From contig OZ007512.1 in the NCBI GenBank assembly GCA_963931865.1, positions 4,176,883-4,240,882 on the forward strand: DNA of 64,000 nucleotides, written 5' to 3'. The position numbers and the translations under genes were made by a program. Positions 32,675 to 44,775 of the stretch are shown here, piece by piece. Numbering within the stretch: the stretch's first letter is position 1; each line of letters begins with the position of its first letter. The DNA comes from Axinella damicornis. Taxonomy: Eukaryota; Porifera; Demospongiae; Axinellida; Axinellidae. The notes beneath the pieces were generated by a model, which saw only the letters and a program-made list of their open reading frames with translations, had not been told where the DNA came from and did not search any database.

Positions 32675-33247
32675 CCACTTTGAAATACGCCTGGGAACAA
32701 CATCATTTTGATCTTGATGATGCTTCTATAATAATTATGACATCATATACATGTATGTGACCGATTAGTCTCGCATTATTCTTAGTGACCAATTATTCCA
32801 ATCATTATTCCGATATAATTAACTCAAGCCTATCAGGTGATGTCACTTAAGGTCGCTGGCTAGTTGTAGTAGCATATCAGTGCAATTAGTGTGTGTTGTT
32901 TTCCACCTGTACTGTCAATTTTGTGAACCTTTTGAAGTTTGGTGAAAGTCAATTTGTCATCAAGGAGGATTAGAGGCTGCCAGTACGTGCATGCCATGCC
33001 ATGGCGCTGTTGCAATACAAGACGGAATGGCTATGTTGACCAAGACCACTGACTTTTTGAAAGTTAGTTAATGAGTGGGTGTGGTTAGAGTCACAAATCT
33101 ATGCAGGATGTCTGCAGGACCGGCACTGGTGAATACTTCGAATGCTATTATCGTGTGTTTAAGGGACCTAGTTTAAGCCTTTTAAGGGACCTATTGGCCT
33201 AAAGTGACCTCTAGAGAATAGAATTCACTTGTTAATTGCATGGTTAA

Positions 33248-34685
33248 CCCTTTAAGCCCCATTGACGTCTATAGGCGTCATTTAGACCCTATGCACTTGT
33301 AGCGCTTCTCGTCAGTCCAAAAAGCGACCAAAAAAGCTTCAGAGGGCTCAGGGACGACTTTGAGGGACTGTAATGACTCTCTCAGTATATAGGCGGAGCT
33401 GCAGCAATATTCAAATAGTCAGAGGTTATTGGCAAATCTGATATTGACAAATGGCAAGTGTTTTTTATAAGCAGTATCTCAAGTAACAGCTGCTGATAAT
33501 GATGAGTGAGTTACAATGCCAATCAATACACAGGGCTGGCGGAAGCAATTTGGTTTTGGTACGGCAAAATGGGATACGTCCACTGCTGAAGGCAGTGTGT
33601 AGAGGCGCGTAGCGCCGATCTGTATATATCGCGCGTAGCGCGGAAATGTTTTTTCACGGTCATTTTTCAGTTGCCTGGATGGGGTCTCGTAGCACCTTCG
33701 TGCTTTGCACTGCACTGCCACTGCTGTCTGGTTTCCGTGCAATCCGTGACTGTCTCACTCTCGACGTGGAAAGGAAATGTACCCTGCGCTGGTAGCCCAC
33801 GCCTACTAATTATAAGGCGACGAGTTTTTCGCTGCTGTTATTAGGGCTGGCTCCACCCCTTTCTAAATCGCACTTGGTACGTAGTTGTTCGCCATCGTAC
33901 TCAACAAGCGCCCGGTATGTGTCCAGACACTTCAAGTTTTGCTGCATTGCAACTGGACTTGTAAACAGACTTTCCCTCGGGCCTGGTCCCCAGTACGTAG
34001 CTATGTATCCACGGAGGGGGACGCTCAGTGCCGCCTGATGTTTACCATGGTTTGTCAAAACATTGGTCCGGCAGTTGCTGGGTCTGCCGGACCTGTTCCG
34101 CCGCCCCTGATACAGTCAATCAGGAAGCACAAGGTAAAGAGACACACTGACTGTCACTGACTGTTCTGCTAATGACAAACACACATTGTCCATGACAGGG
34201 ACGAACTCAAAAATTTGGTCAGATTTCGGCGCACCTCCCCTACTAAACGTACAAGCGGGGGGGTATCGAAAGGGGGGGGGCGGCAGCCCCCCCTTCGCAT
34301 GTCGTGGGCGTATTTTGATTTTAATGAGATTCATTGACCCGAGAATTTTTGATTCTAATGATATTCATAGACCCCACCCAGGGCCTCAAGAAAACATGCA
34401 AATTGGTGGTGTAAGGTGTGCCATCAGTCAGATCTGGCCCAAGTTTAGGGAAATGCTGGGCGAAAATCCGGCTGACATCCAACTTTGACCTCCGATTGCT
34501 GGGCTTGTGGGGGGTCATGAATATCATTAACGGTATTGCCAGAGGGGTCTCTCCATGTGTACGGGCCCCACAAAGTTTGGCCGCTGTGGAGCGAATGCTG
34601 TGGGAGAGGAGTACCTACGAAAGTGGTGTGCGCTGAATGCATGAAAATGTGTTGTCTTGGTGGGAAGAATTCGGTGGTTAAAGGG
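33248..34685. mobile_element. TTAA-flanked element, CCCTTTAAGCCCC family, long copy with nested insertion
   Basis: Bounded by ttaa at 33244-33247 and 34686-34689, with ends ccctttaa and ttaaaggg inverted. It shares its outer parts with 58341-58940 and contains the hAT-like element 33531-34109. The site ggttaagaattgtga at 58138 in the K4-side block is the corresponding unoccupied target. Confidence 0.8.
33531..34109. mobile_element. hAT-like non-autonomous element, copy 2 (nested)
   Basis: It matches 27749-28390 over its length except for the 47-bp insert, and has the same cagggctggcgg and ccgcccctg ends. Flanks share ataca only, so the target duplication is shorter or eroded. It was inserted into the TTAA element after that had arrived. 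Confidence 0.8.
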
Positions 34686-34718
34686 TTAAGAATTGTGAAC
34701 CGATTTCTCTGTCACATA

Positions 34719-35125
34719 CAGACCTCTCAACTCTCACGATCCCACCGTGAGACTCACGATTTCAGCCCTACTCTCACGGTCTCACGGTGATGTCCTCGTT
34801 TCTCACGGTCTGCTGATCAACTAAGGTTCAAAGTTCTGTGATGACCTCATTTCTCACGGTCTGCTTATCAACTAAAGTTCAAAGTTCTAGTTCTGTGCGC
34901 ATGTGCACATGTCAGCTCATATGAGGTAGTCAGTAGAGTGATTCTGAAGGGGAGGAATTGGCTCAGGGTGTATGCAGGACTCTGACGACAGTAATGAGCA
35001 CCAGCAGCAGTCCCCTCCCAGGCCGAAGACGTCCAAGAAACTCACAGGGGCAGCTACTTACAGGACCAAGTTCAGCTCTATTTGGGTATCTCACTATAGA
35101 GTTCTTTTTGAAGTTGAGAGGTCTG
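34719..35125 (+). mobile_element. hAT-like element with a zinc-finger-type fragment
   Basis: cagacctctcaac and gttgagaggtctg are exact inverted ends, and cacata flanks both sides (34713-34718, 35126-35131). A plus-strand frame from 34972 reads KKLTGAATYRTKF, which resembles the start of the TTF/BED-like zinc-finger region of hAT-derived proteins (from memory). The transposase body is missing. The left part has repeated tctcacggt words. Confidence 0.65.
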
Positions 35126-35162
35126 CACATAGCAGTTTCCCGACAGGTTACCTGTTAAGCAT

Positions 35163-35248
35163 ATTGACTGCTGGTCGCCTACACCATCATACTGCTGGGA
35201 CGGTGGTCATAGAACCATCATGGGAGTGTGATAGACTCTTGGACCAGA
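35163..35248 (+). other. Exon-like block repeated in the duplicons
   Basis: The segment from actgctgg to gactcttggaccagaa ends at a good donor (gtgagtg) and its frame can read LHHHTAGTVVIEPSWECDRL. Related copies lie near 58956-59035 and 63038-63125, and shorter ones near 38020 and 56030. The protein is not recognised, and it may be a non-coding part of the duplicated unit. Confidence 0.3.
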
Positions 35249-35822
35249 AGTGAGTGAATGTGTGTGCGAGTGTGTGTGTGTGTGCGTGAAAAAGTAGAAA
35301 GATGGTATATAGACACTGGAGGGTGGTGCCCAACGAAGAATCTTGATGTTCTGTCTTGTATTGTCCGTCCGAGGCTGGGTGTCGGAGCGTTCATGAGGTA
35401 GACGATCAATACCGTTCGTTGTTCACAACGCCAGGGACAGCTAGATCGACTGTTATAATAATGTTAGGCACCGCCCCCCATGTGTCTACCCTCTATGAAC
35501 CTGACGTCATTGCATGTGACCAGATCTCCCCCACCTTCCCCCGCCGTATTTCATACTGGAAGCAATCAGTATGGCCTGGGAACGAGGCTAGTAGCAAATG
35601 CTGTTGGTCAAGGTATCCATCTCTAACGATGGTAACCATGGTAAGCAAAGGAGGTAGTTCCCTCTGATCGATGGGTCATCTCTGTTCCAATAGCCTCCCT
35701 CCTGCACGAGATACAGACCATGCAGCAGCCTCCTCTGCCCACACAGACCCACCAGGCTACCACAAAGGCAAGCAACATCCCCCATTCCATTCGAGTATAG
35801 TATGGAACCATGACTAGTACAT

Positions 35823-36310
35823 ATGTTTACAACACATGAAACTCACATCTACAGAGATTGTAGAAAAAGCATTATGTATAGGCCATTCCGAATACATTCC
35901 AGGCAAATCCAACCTCCTCCTAAACCATTTCAGCCTTGTCTCCAGGTCATTCTGAATACATCCCAGGCAAATCCAACCTACCATTTCAGCCTTGTCTCCA
36001 GGTCATTCTGAATACATCCCAACCTCCTCCTACGTAAACCATCCGCACGCACACCACCCACACATGCACACAGACACTCACTCACACGTGCATTCAGAGG
36101 GGCCACAGAGCACTTCCTATAACAGCACTGCACCTCCAGAAACAAGCAAAAGGGCTGCAGGCCAGTGCAGGGAAGCGTTTCCCAAAATGTCCGAAAGTAT
36201 CTGGCCAACGCTAAGACTGGCAGTGACATTCCTGGGGAGGACGACCTGCTGGGCAAGATAGAGCAGAGGGACTTGGACTTCTCCTCAGAGTTTGCAGTGG
36301 AACGAGTGTG
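35823..36310. repeat. Dispersed block shared with 49320-49850
   Basis: Both contain a 2- to 3-fold repeat of caggtcattctgaatacatcc followed by a segment open in one frame from about 36148 to 36310 (KYLANAKTGSDIPGEDDLLG), which could be an exon of an unrecognised gene. The 49-kb copy has the same frame broken by small indels. Confidence 0.6.
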
Positions 36311-36475
36311 TGTGTATGTTGTGCTTTTGTTGAGTTGAACAAACTATGAGTTCAGCTCATGAATGGAATTGCAACTGTGCAAGGGATTGAGATGTGGCTC
36401 CTGATAATGTATCCGCTTGCTTATTGTGTCTAGCTTTTTCCAATATCTCTGTATGTTATAGCCTTGTTCCCTGAC

Positions 36476-36690
36476 CAGTTGGGACGTGGCTCGAGGATCT
36501 GCATGGGGACGTGGAGGTTCTGCATGCGGACATGGAGGATCTGCATGAGGACATGGAGGATCTGCATGGGGACATGGAGGATCTGCTTGATAGGGACATG
36601 GAGGATCTGCGTGGAGACGTCGAGGATCTGCAATTCTGCATGCACATGGAGGATCTGCATGGAGACGTGGAGGATCTGCATGGGGACGAG
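36476..36690. repeat. Minisatellite of about 21-bp units (atggaggatctgcatgggg)
   Basis: About ten imperfect units of ggacatggaggatctgcatg occur. Both strands are open through it (MEDLHGD on the plus strand), a result of the repeat rather than evidence for a gene. The related 49.9-kb block lacks it. Confidence 0.8.
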
Positions 36691-37459
36691 GTGAAAGAAA
36701 GGAAAAACAAAGAAAAAAGAACAAACTACATTTATGCATATAGCAGTGTTAGCCTCCCTCCAAATTATAGAAGAACCTAGTAGCCTTCCATTCTCCATGA
36801 AAGGAAGGTCAGACACACAGCGCTATGCTGCATACCCCAGGAGTGCTGGATGGACGTGAAGTACCAAAGTCCACAGCTAGCTAGGTAGTCATAGCTAATG
36901 GTTTTCCACTTTTTTTTTGTTGCATGTGAGGTAGCATTTTTTATATTGCTCATGGAGGCTGCTATGTATAGTTCAGTTTTCTTTACCAACCATAAGAAAC
37001 AGCTGAAGGAAGCAAAAAGCCTGTATTAAAGTATAATGCCTAGTATTAAACCCCCATATAAATTCTTAGGGGCTTAGCTATGGAGCTAGCTCATGGCAGC
37101 TTTTGCAGTTATTGGTTGGTAAGCTCTTCTATATTTTCCTGATGCTATGTTTCAAAGTTTGTGTGTTTTTACCATTGTTTTGGTCATGTATCTGATTATG
37201 AAATTAGAAATCCAATAGAGAATCAGCTGGCTACAGGTATATTATAGCCGGGTTAGTCTCATGTGATTCCCAGTCCCATTTCTACAAACTAGCTAACCAT
37301 TATATATCAGAATACAAGACCAAAGCAAAGGTGAAATAACTAGCAGTCTTCATGAACAATACAAAAAGAGAGATTAGAGAAAGCACAAAAAATAGCAGCT
37401 ACTATGAACAAAAGCAGTAGGAACTTATGAAAGCTCTATGTAGCTATAGCTAGCTAGCA

Positions 37460-37664
37460 GCCTCCTTCCATGAAAAAAAAAAAGAACAAGAAGAAGAAGA
37501 AGAAGAAACAACCTAGCAACACACCCATCCCTCCGTGACAGGTCAGACACCGAAGTGTAAGCCTCAGGAGCGTTGGATAGGCGTGTCTGGAATCACAGGA
37601 GGCTAACCTGCTTTCAACCAGACACCTTTAGCTTCGGTGGTCAGATGGGAACCGGCGTACTCCG
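37460..37664. repeat. Truncated copy of the 48-kb dispersed repeat
   Basis: It matches 48125-48299 (acaacctagcaacacacc to gggaaccggcgtactccgg) and stops there, followed by a ggggacccc hairpin cluster at 37676-37770 made of repeated aaaatggggacccc in both directions. Confidence 0.75.
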
Positions 37665-37903
37665 GTGTCATAAAATTTTGGGGACCCCATGAAAATGGGG
37701 ACCCCGGGTCCCCATTTTCCCTGGTAAAATGGGGACCCCTTTGGGAAAATGGGGACCCCCTCACCATTTTCGTTTTATGTTGCATCAAATACTCACAGCT
37801 CTGTGTAGGATGGTTGTTATTTGCATCTCTGCAAGCATGTCTGCGAAAGCATTAGTCCATGTAGAGCATGGATGGAATATAGCTACCAGTCGAAACCTTC
37901 ACT

Positions 37904-37975
37904 TAGTCTCGGTACCTGTCTATTCGCGCACGGCGGAATATTCCGCCGTGCGCGAATAGTCTGGTACCGAGACTA
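37904..37975. mobile_element. Palindromic MITE with 10-bp flanking repeats
   Basis: A 72-bp near-perfect palindrome begins tagtctcggtacc, with centre cggcggaatattccgccg. aaccttcact is found on both sides, offset by one base. The ends and the duplication length resemble the TAGCCTCG/AGTCTGG group. Confidence 0.75.
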
Positions 37976-38562
37976 TAACCTTCACTCGCAATGGTTGCTA
38001 CATACCCTGATAGCTGTAGTGTGATAGACTCTTGAACCAGACTCAGTGCTCTTGCTAGGCCAGTAGCCTCGTTCCCAGGCCATTCCCACCACCAGTACGT
38101 ATTTGCTCGCTTACAGTCCTGGGAGGTCTGGTGCCATCAGTGTGATAGACTCTTGAACCAGACTCAGTGCTCTTGCTAGGCCAGTAGCCTGTGCCCTTTG
38201 GGCTTCTGATGTGCCATTTGTGACTGGCCTTGGCAACCATTTAAAATACTTGACTAGGAAAGGCTTCACAAAAGTTTCCGAATTGTTTGTATCTCATTCT
38301 GCACTTTCTGGCTGCTCAGAACACTGTTCTTGCAATGGTGTGTGTTTTGCTGGCATGAGTTGATGCATTGTGTTCCACAGGTTGGCGTGGTGGTGGCTTT
38401 GGTGGTGGGTGTGGAGGGGAGGAGGAGGAGGGAGGAGCCTGACCCACTGTGCACTGAGAGTGGATCTCAGTCTGTGAGAAGAAGAGCCTGGCATCTGTAA
38501 GTTGACGTTTCTCTGTTTAATGACGTTGCCACTATACACTGTACGTAATTCAGGCTATGTGA

Positions 38563-38598
38563 ATAAGTAGGTCGCGCGGAGAGGCGCGACCTACTTAT
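38563..38598. repeat. Short perfect hairpin
   Basis: ataagtaggtcgcgc and gcgcgacctacttat pair around a 6-base loop. There is no terminator-like T run and no adjacent gene, so it is probably a tiny foldback insertion. Confidence 0.6.
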
Positions 38599-39167
38599 GC
38601 GCTCTTGGAATACTCAACGCTGTTGACCCGGTTCCATGCTCCAATTGTGTGGGAACTTTCCAAAGAGGCCACAAAACAAGCAGGAGACCTCATTCTGATT
38701 TCACTTCCTCAAGAACATTCTATATGTTTGTGCATGACCGCCAGAGCCATAAACGTGGCATCAATGATATTATACATACGATACGGAGCAGATTTCACTC
38801 ATGTCTAGTCAAAAGGACATTTTTTAACATCATCTACAGTACGTGTCTTAAAAATTAATTGAAGCCATCGCTGAATACACCTTTACGAACATAGATTTGC
38901 AGGGCAGCTTTTGCTGGTAGTAAATCTGAAGGCATCTTCACAGATTTATCTCTTATGTGCCACCCTCTCTCCAGGCTTGATGTGTAAATTTGGCGAGGTA
39001 TGACACACAAGTTAGTTATAAAGAACATACAAATAGTATGCATTCCTATAATTCTATGAACTTGACTTTTAAACATACTTTAAGAAACACTCTTGGCAAT
39101 AGAACAGTTTACATACAAATAGTATACATTACGTTCTATTCTTGGTGGGTACAAGTGGCAATTTCAA

Positions 39168-41405
39168 CTATATCAGTTCTTCCATGCCATCTGACTTGCG
39201 TGTGTAGCCTCCCACCACCATCAGTTTGTTGTCAGGGAGGACTGCTACTAGAGTGCCCCATCGTGCTGTGGGCATGTGGCTGATGAACTCCCAGGAGTTG
39301 GTTGCTGGGTTGTACTGGTGAATGGCAGTAGTGTAGTTTTTGCAGCTGTCATCATGCCCACCAACTGCTAGCAGCTGTCCACAGAGGGTGGCACAGCTGG
39401 ATGAGTGACCTGGGAGATCGGCGACTCGGTGCCAGACTTCTTGCAGAGTCAAGGTCTCCAACCTTCCTCCTAGTGACTGAGGTCGACAAGACTGTTGGAG
39501 GTCAGCCATGGAACAAGCGAGCACTGATCTTGGTTCACTGCTCCTGTCTTGTCCCAGCAAGTAGATGCGATCTTGGCAGATTGTTGATGATGCGTATCTG
39601 AGTGCAAAAGGCAGACTGCTGGCAGTGGACCACTGTAGAGTCTCTGTGTCCATCACTTCTACTGTGTGCAGTGGTTTGTTGTCCCCTCCACCTCCTCCTG
39701 CCACGACCAGGGACTTTCCACTGCACACAGCTGCAGTGCCAGAACGTTTGGTTGGCATGGGTGGGAAGCGCTCCACCCACTTCCCCTCACCAGTCAAAGT
39801 GAGGAGTTGGTTTGTAACATTTCTACCCACTAGCCCTCCCCCGATGGCATCAAATGTCCATCCCCCGATCTGGCCCCCGATGGCAGTCAGGTGACCACTG
39901 ACTACTGCCAGGCTGCAATGGCTGTGATGACTCTGAGGGAGGGAGGACCACATCTGTTTTTCAGAGTCATAGGAATACACATCTTTGGAGTTGGAAGTAT
40001 TAAAGTAAGCCATGTTGCCATCCACCACACATGATGGTTTTGACATCGTATCTGGAGCTTTCCCACACTTCCTCCTGTGTAAACGGAGTGGTCCCTTTCT
40101 TGCACTCTGACCTCTGACTTGGAGTTTGGCTGTTGGCTGATCATAGGTCTGCTGCTGCAGCTCCCTGATTTGCTGGTCCTTTGCCACAAGGCGTTGTTCA
40201 AGGTCATGAATTTTTTTATCGCTTTCCAGATGTTTGTGTTGGAAGTCTGCAGTTACTTGCTCGTTTGCTTCCAGCTATTGGTTTAGCTGTCGGAGTTGCC
40301 TTTCCCTGGTGGCAATTGTACGATCTTTCTCACGAAGTTGCCTTTCATTGGTACGATCTTTCTCTTGTAGTTGTCTTTCCTTGGTGGCAATTGTACGATC
40401 TTTATGTTGAAGTTCTCTTTGTCTTTCTTGGGCTTCTGCTTGCAGTTCTCTGATTCGCACACGTTCTCCATCGGTTGTGGCTCTTTGTCCTTGCTGCAGC
40501 CTTTCACCATACTGTGGGGTGTCTTTCAGAGCAGCTAGACGATTGCAGAGCTCCTGAGCTGAGGGCCTTCCTCTGTCTCTGTCCATCAGACAGTCAAGGG
40601 CGACTGGCAGCAGGGGGTGGGCTGGGTGGACTAGGTCAATGTGGAGTTGACGACGTTCAACCTCAGGAACTGGCACTTTGACTTGTCCAGTCGGGAATCG
40701 CGGGTCATCAATTTCCATAATTTTACAGGGTGGACTGGGATTGGGAAACTGCCTACTGAGAATCTGAATGTCCAATACACCGAAGGAGAAGCAGTCGAGC
40801 TTGTTAGTGTAAACTGGTGGATCGTTCAGTGCTTCTGGTGGCATGTATGCCAGTGTGCCCGGGCACATGGTCATTGGAGTCATGTGTGGGTTTGCATCAG
40901 CTAGCTTTGACATTCCGAAATCCGTGACCTTGGCTCTGTTTCCAGGACCAATCAGCAACACATTGTTGCTGGAGAGGTCACGGTGTACGATACGGTTCGA
41001 GTGGAGGTAGGCGAGGGCCAGGACTATACCGTGACAAATATCTACTTGGGTGTGGAAGGGGAGTGGTTCCTCAGATTGCTCCAGGAATCGGGTCAGACTA
41101 CTATCCATGAGTTCCATGAGTAGCACAGGCAGCCCAGACTCGGGATCCCTACTCACCCCCAAGTACTGCACGATGTGAGGGTGTCTGACACCACTCAGGA
41201 ATTGGCACTCTTGCTCGAATCGCTCCATGATCTTTCGTGTACCTGGGTCGTTCGTCTCAAATAGTGTTGGGTGAAGAATCTTAGCAGCACATGGTAGCTC
41301 ATCGCACAGAGCTCTGTAGACGGCTCCATATGATCCGACACCTAGAGAAGAAGTTTTGATGATTTGGACGATCTGATAGCCAAAGTGGCCCTGCGGTTGT
41401 GCCAT
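39168..41405 (-). pseudogene. K2: TKL kinase / coiled-coil / Kelch gene with a nonsense codon and a late frameshift
   Basis: The start is ATG 41405 (MAQPQGHFGYQIV). The kinase domain is complete: GVGSYGAVY, AAKIL, HRDLSSNNVLL, TDFGMSKL and PPEAL. In the coiled coil, after RQLRQLNQ, a CAG codon of the other copies is TAG (40277-40275). The frame then continues unbroken through five Kelch repeats to 39168. A T missing near 39180 relative to K4 replaces the last dozen residues. The coil has three repeat units, one shortened by three residues. A 376-residue kinase-only protein could be made. Its 3' flank matches K4's (ggcttgatgtgtaaattt, caaatagtatgcattcc). Confidence 0.85.
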
Positions 41406-41558
41406 TGTCACTTTGAATACCTGCGCACAGAGACAGGACAACATACTGACAACCATTTCTTCTACTACGTTAAGTTCATGCAATTAGAAAGGTGACTTCA
41501 AGGTTTGCTATCACTGATACAATAGCAGATAGATGTCCTTCTGTGGAGCTAAACACGC

Positions 41559-41636
41559 CCGCTAACTAACCTCACTCAATGTCCCATACTCTAGTATCAG
41601 TACTGGCAGAAGTGGCTGCAAACTGCTATTTCAGTG
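41559..41636 (-). promoter_or_regulatory. Conserved block upstream of K2
   Basis: Same block as upstream of K1, K3 and K4 (ctagtatcagtactggcag, aaactgctatttcagt). Promoter or 5' untranslated exon is inferred. Confidence 0.4.
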
Positions 41637-41655
41637 TACCTCACCACTTTCCATC

Positions 41656-41720
41656 CACACACACACACACACATACTCGCACACACACACACACACACAC
41701 ACATACACACACACACACAC

Positions 41721-41805
<85 letters not shown>
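41656..41805. repeat. (AC)n microsatellite with interruptions
   Basis: About 150 bp of AC with a few T and G interruptions, equivalent to the repeats upstream of K1 and K4. Confidence 0.95.
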
Positions 41806-41806
<1 letters not shown>

Positions 41807-41808
<2 letters not shown>

Positions 41809-41879
41809 CCAGGTGCTGTTGGTGGTCATGGAGGCAGTGACCGGAACCTCCTGGCAGAGGTGGTTGTCCCGAACTGCAG
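41807..41879 (+). other. Exon-like block after the CA repeat
   Basis: It is bounded by acacag on the left and gaactgcag|gtgagcc on the right, a good splice acceptor and donor. One frame is open ([20 protein letters not shown]). Related blocks follow the CA tract upstream of K1 (32145-32210), K3 (55424-55499) and K4 (62839-62866), each ending at gtgag. It could be a remnant of a plus-strand gene co-duplicated with the kinases. The protein is not recognised. Confidence 0.3.
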
Positions 41880-41999
41880 GTGAGCCACAAGATGGTAACA
41901 TGGGTACACACCTAAGCTTAGAGCTCTAGCACAGAGAGACAGCTGTAGCAACATAACCACTAGTGATGAGTATGTTCGTCTGAGACTTTCTGCTTTCCG

Positions 42000-43181
42000 C
42001 CTATACTTTCAATTTTCTTTGAACTTCAGTGGAAGTCAAGTTGATGTCAAGGAAAGATTATGGAGGCTACCTACATGCATGCCATAGCACTGTTGCAATG
42101 CATGACAGAATGGCAATGATTTGTTGGCCAAGACCACTGACTTTTGAAATGTTCGTTAATGAGTGGGGGTGGTTGGAGTCATGAATCTATACAGGATAAT
42201 AGCTGCAAAGTCACTTGTGTGAAGTTTGGAGACTAAATACTGTTGTGTTTAAGGGACCCTTTGGCTTCAAGTGACCTCTATAGAGAACAGGATTCAGTAG
42301 TTAATGGTCAAGAATTGTTAACTGAATTCTCTGTCACAGGCTTGGCCCGGTAGTATTATCACAGGAAAAAATAAAGCATAGCCAACAGTTGTTAATTTCA
42401 TCAAATTATTGTATATGTGATGGGAAATAGGCTAATTCCCAATACTTTACGTTGTACCAAACCCAACAGGCCTTGTTCCATACCCAACAGTTGTTATTTG
42501 ACCTGCAAGATGAAAGGTTGTAATTCTGTTGGGTTATTCAAACCAGCCATTGTACAACCTTTGTGAAAGTGTTGTGTAAAAGGTGCTAATAACCAATTGT
42601 AGGTGCAAACAAGATGCAATATCGTATATCTGTTGGGATAATAAAATACAACTGTACTAAAACTTTCCCAATGGTTTGAAAAGCATTGGGAATTAGGATT
42701 TACAACTGTTGTAATTGGAAGATTTTTCCCTGTGTATATTTGGCCCTGTTCAGTGACCTTGATGACCTCGGTGTTTCAATATTGTTGAAAATCATGCCAC
42801 AAATACTCAAAATCACTGGTGCTGTCAGGCTATTCTTCAAACAGAAGTGTACAACTACGTAATTCCTTATCTTAGTATGGGAACAATAACAATAACAGTT
42901 TATATATAAACGTTTGTACGTACAGTACTGTATGCTATTGTATGCCAGTACTGTATGCACTTAGAGCATACCCAAAATGACTATATATGGCTACATGTAC
43001 AGTACAGTTATAAACGCAACACAAGTTAACTACAGTACAAGAGCAAATGGTGATAATCTTGGCCAAATATTCAGGTACAGCACTTATATACAAAGTGGAA
43101 CACCTGCAAAATACTGTTACAGAACGACCAAGGAATGCACACTGTTACAGAACGACACAAGGAACGTACATTGTCTTACAG
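42000..43181. other. No gene recognised
   Basis: 42000-42330 is K-flank sequence shared with 32880-33240 and 55680-55940. The rest is AT-rich with no coding signature. Confidence 0.5.
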
Positions 43182-43273
43182 TAGCCTCATTCTCAGGCAT
43201 CCGGCAAGATTTTATCTCGCAGAAAAAAAAAAGATTTTTCTAAAATCTGGGCGGAGGCCTGGGAACAAGGCTA
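43182..43273. mobile_element. Foldback MITE, TAGCCTCG family
   Basis: Ends tagcctcattctcaggc and gcctgggaacaaggcta are inverted. gtcttacag stands on both sides, a perfect 9-bp target duplication. Confidence 0.85.
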
Positions 43274-43553
43274 GTCTTACAGCACCAAGGAATTCAACAG
43301 GTGCATGCAAATAGTCCAATAACTACAATGAACGTCTAGTATGGTATTGAAAAAGACCCAGCAACATGTTCAGGGAGAAGTGAGGTCCATAAAGAAACTG
43401 TGAGGAACAAAAGAAAACTGAAACGCATTAGTCCGTGCAAACGGCTCATGTAATTGCAGGGAATTCATCCTAAAGTTATGAGAAATGTGCCTAGAAACAA
43501 AAATGCCGGTGGGAAAGTGACACACACAGGCCATGATTGATTTTAATTAGCAG

Positions 43554-43892
43554 TCATATATAGCTCCTCCTCTGTTCAGGTAGTGGTAGACCCACAGGCT
43601 CCAGTAGCTCCTGGTATCCAGCACCCCAGTGCTCTGGTGCCATCTTGCATTCAAACTTCTGCACCTGTTCAAGGGTCCTCAATGTGTAGGGATCCCAGAC
43701 AGCACATCCGTATTCAAGGTGTGGTCTGACAAGTGAGATATGAAGTTGTTTGAGGACATCACCTTCAGCATGGTTATAGTACTGTCGATAGAGCAAGCCC
43801 AGAATCATTTTTAGCCTAGCACAGATCAATGAAGGTGATATGGCGTGACCTAGGGGAAACAACGAGACCAAGGTGTTTAATAGCCTCTCCAA
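43554..43892 (-). pseudogene. Non-LTR retrotransposon reverse transcriptase, C-terminal fragment
   Basis: A 112-codon frame contains LYRQYYNHAEG, LKQLHISLVRPHLEYGCAVWDP and LEQVQKFECKMA, the typical end region (after the RT thumb) of CR1/L2-type or related LINE polyproteins. The rest of the element is absent, as expected after 5' truncation. It is transcribed opposite to the 7-TM genes and has no link with its neighbours. Confidence 0.85.
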
Positions 43893-44586
43893 TGGTGTGC
43901 CATTCAGGGGCAGACATAATGTTACACAAATTCTGAATTCCGTACATCAACAATAAAATCAAAAAGAAAACTGAGTTGTTGTTATACCAGAAATGAAAGG
44001 AGAGTACAAACCTTTCACTGCAAGATATAGTGCAGTATTATTGTATATTGCTGCTTTGGTAATTTTGCCATTCTAAATATCACCCAATCCTACTATCACA
44101 CACTACTGCAGCGGTTTCACGTGTCACTTAGAACCATTATGGGAGTGTATGTAATAAAGTCAATTCGGCTTCGTACTAGCTGTCCTATGGTGCTTAGGCT
44201 GTTTCGCTCGGCTATCGGAGGCGATTCATGCAGATTATCTAGACCAAACTCAGAGTCCCCTTTCACAAATTTCTGTCAATGAATGCAACGTGCTCGCTCA
44301 CACGACTAACGTGTGATACATAAGGAAATGACAATAATGAGTTCAAAGTTCAATAATAGTTCTCAACAGTGTATATATAGCCTTTGTCCTTGTGCTAGGC
44401 AAGGCTTCACAGAGCTATTGAATCTCATTCTGCTCCTTTCTGGTTGAGAACACTGTTCTTGGTGTGTGTTTGGCTGGCATGTGTTTAATATCACTATGTT
44501 TCCACAGGTGGGCGTGGTGGTGGCTTTGGTGGTGGATGTGGAGGCGAGGAGGGGAAGGAGGATCCTGACCCCTAGTCAGGTGCTGT

Positions 44587-44763
44587 GCAATGAGAGTGAA
44601 TCTTAGTCAGTGAGAAGAACCTGGCTTCTGTAAGTTGACATTTCTCTGTGTGATGAAGGTCATCGCATCAACTTACTAGTGTCAGGTTCTTGAACGTCAC
44701 ACAAAGAAATGTCAACTTACAGATGTCAAGTTCTTCTTCTCACTGAGATCCACTCTCATTGCA
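44587..44763. repeat. Local inverted duplication, about 67-bp arms
   Basis: The sequence from tgcaatgagagtg to catttctctgtgtga is repeated in reverse complement at 44697-44763 with some divergence. In other duplicons (38440-38520, 56387-56430) only one arm exists. Confidence 0.75.
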
Positions 44764-44775
44764 ACATATCTCAGG

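Noticed and set aside
36456..36816. Cys/Ser/Pro- or His-rich proteins on the minus strand
   Set aside because: Both strands are open only because of the 18- to 21-bp minisatellite.
38563..38598. Rho-independent terminator
   Set aside because: The hairpin has no T tract and the genome is eukaryotic.
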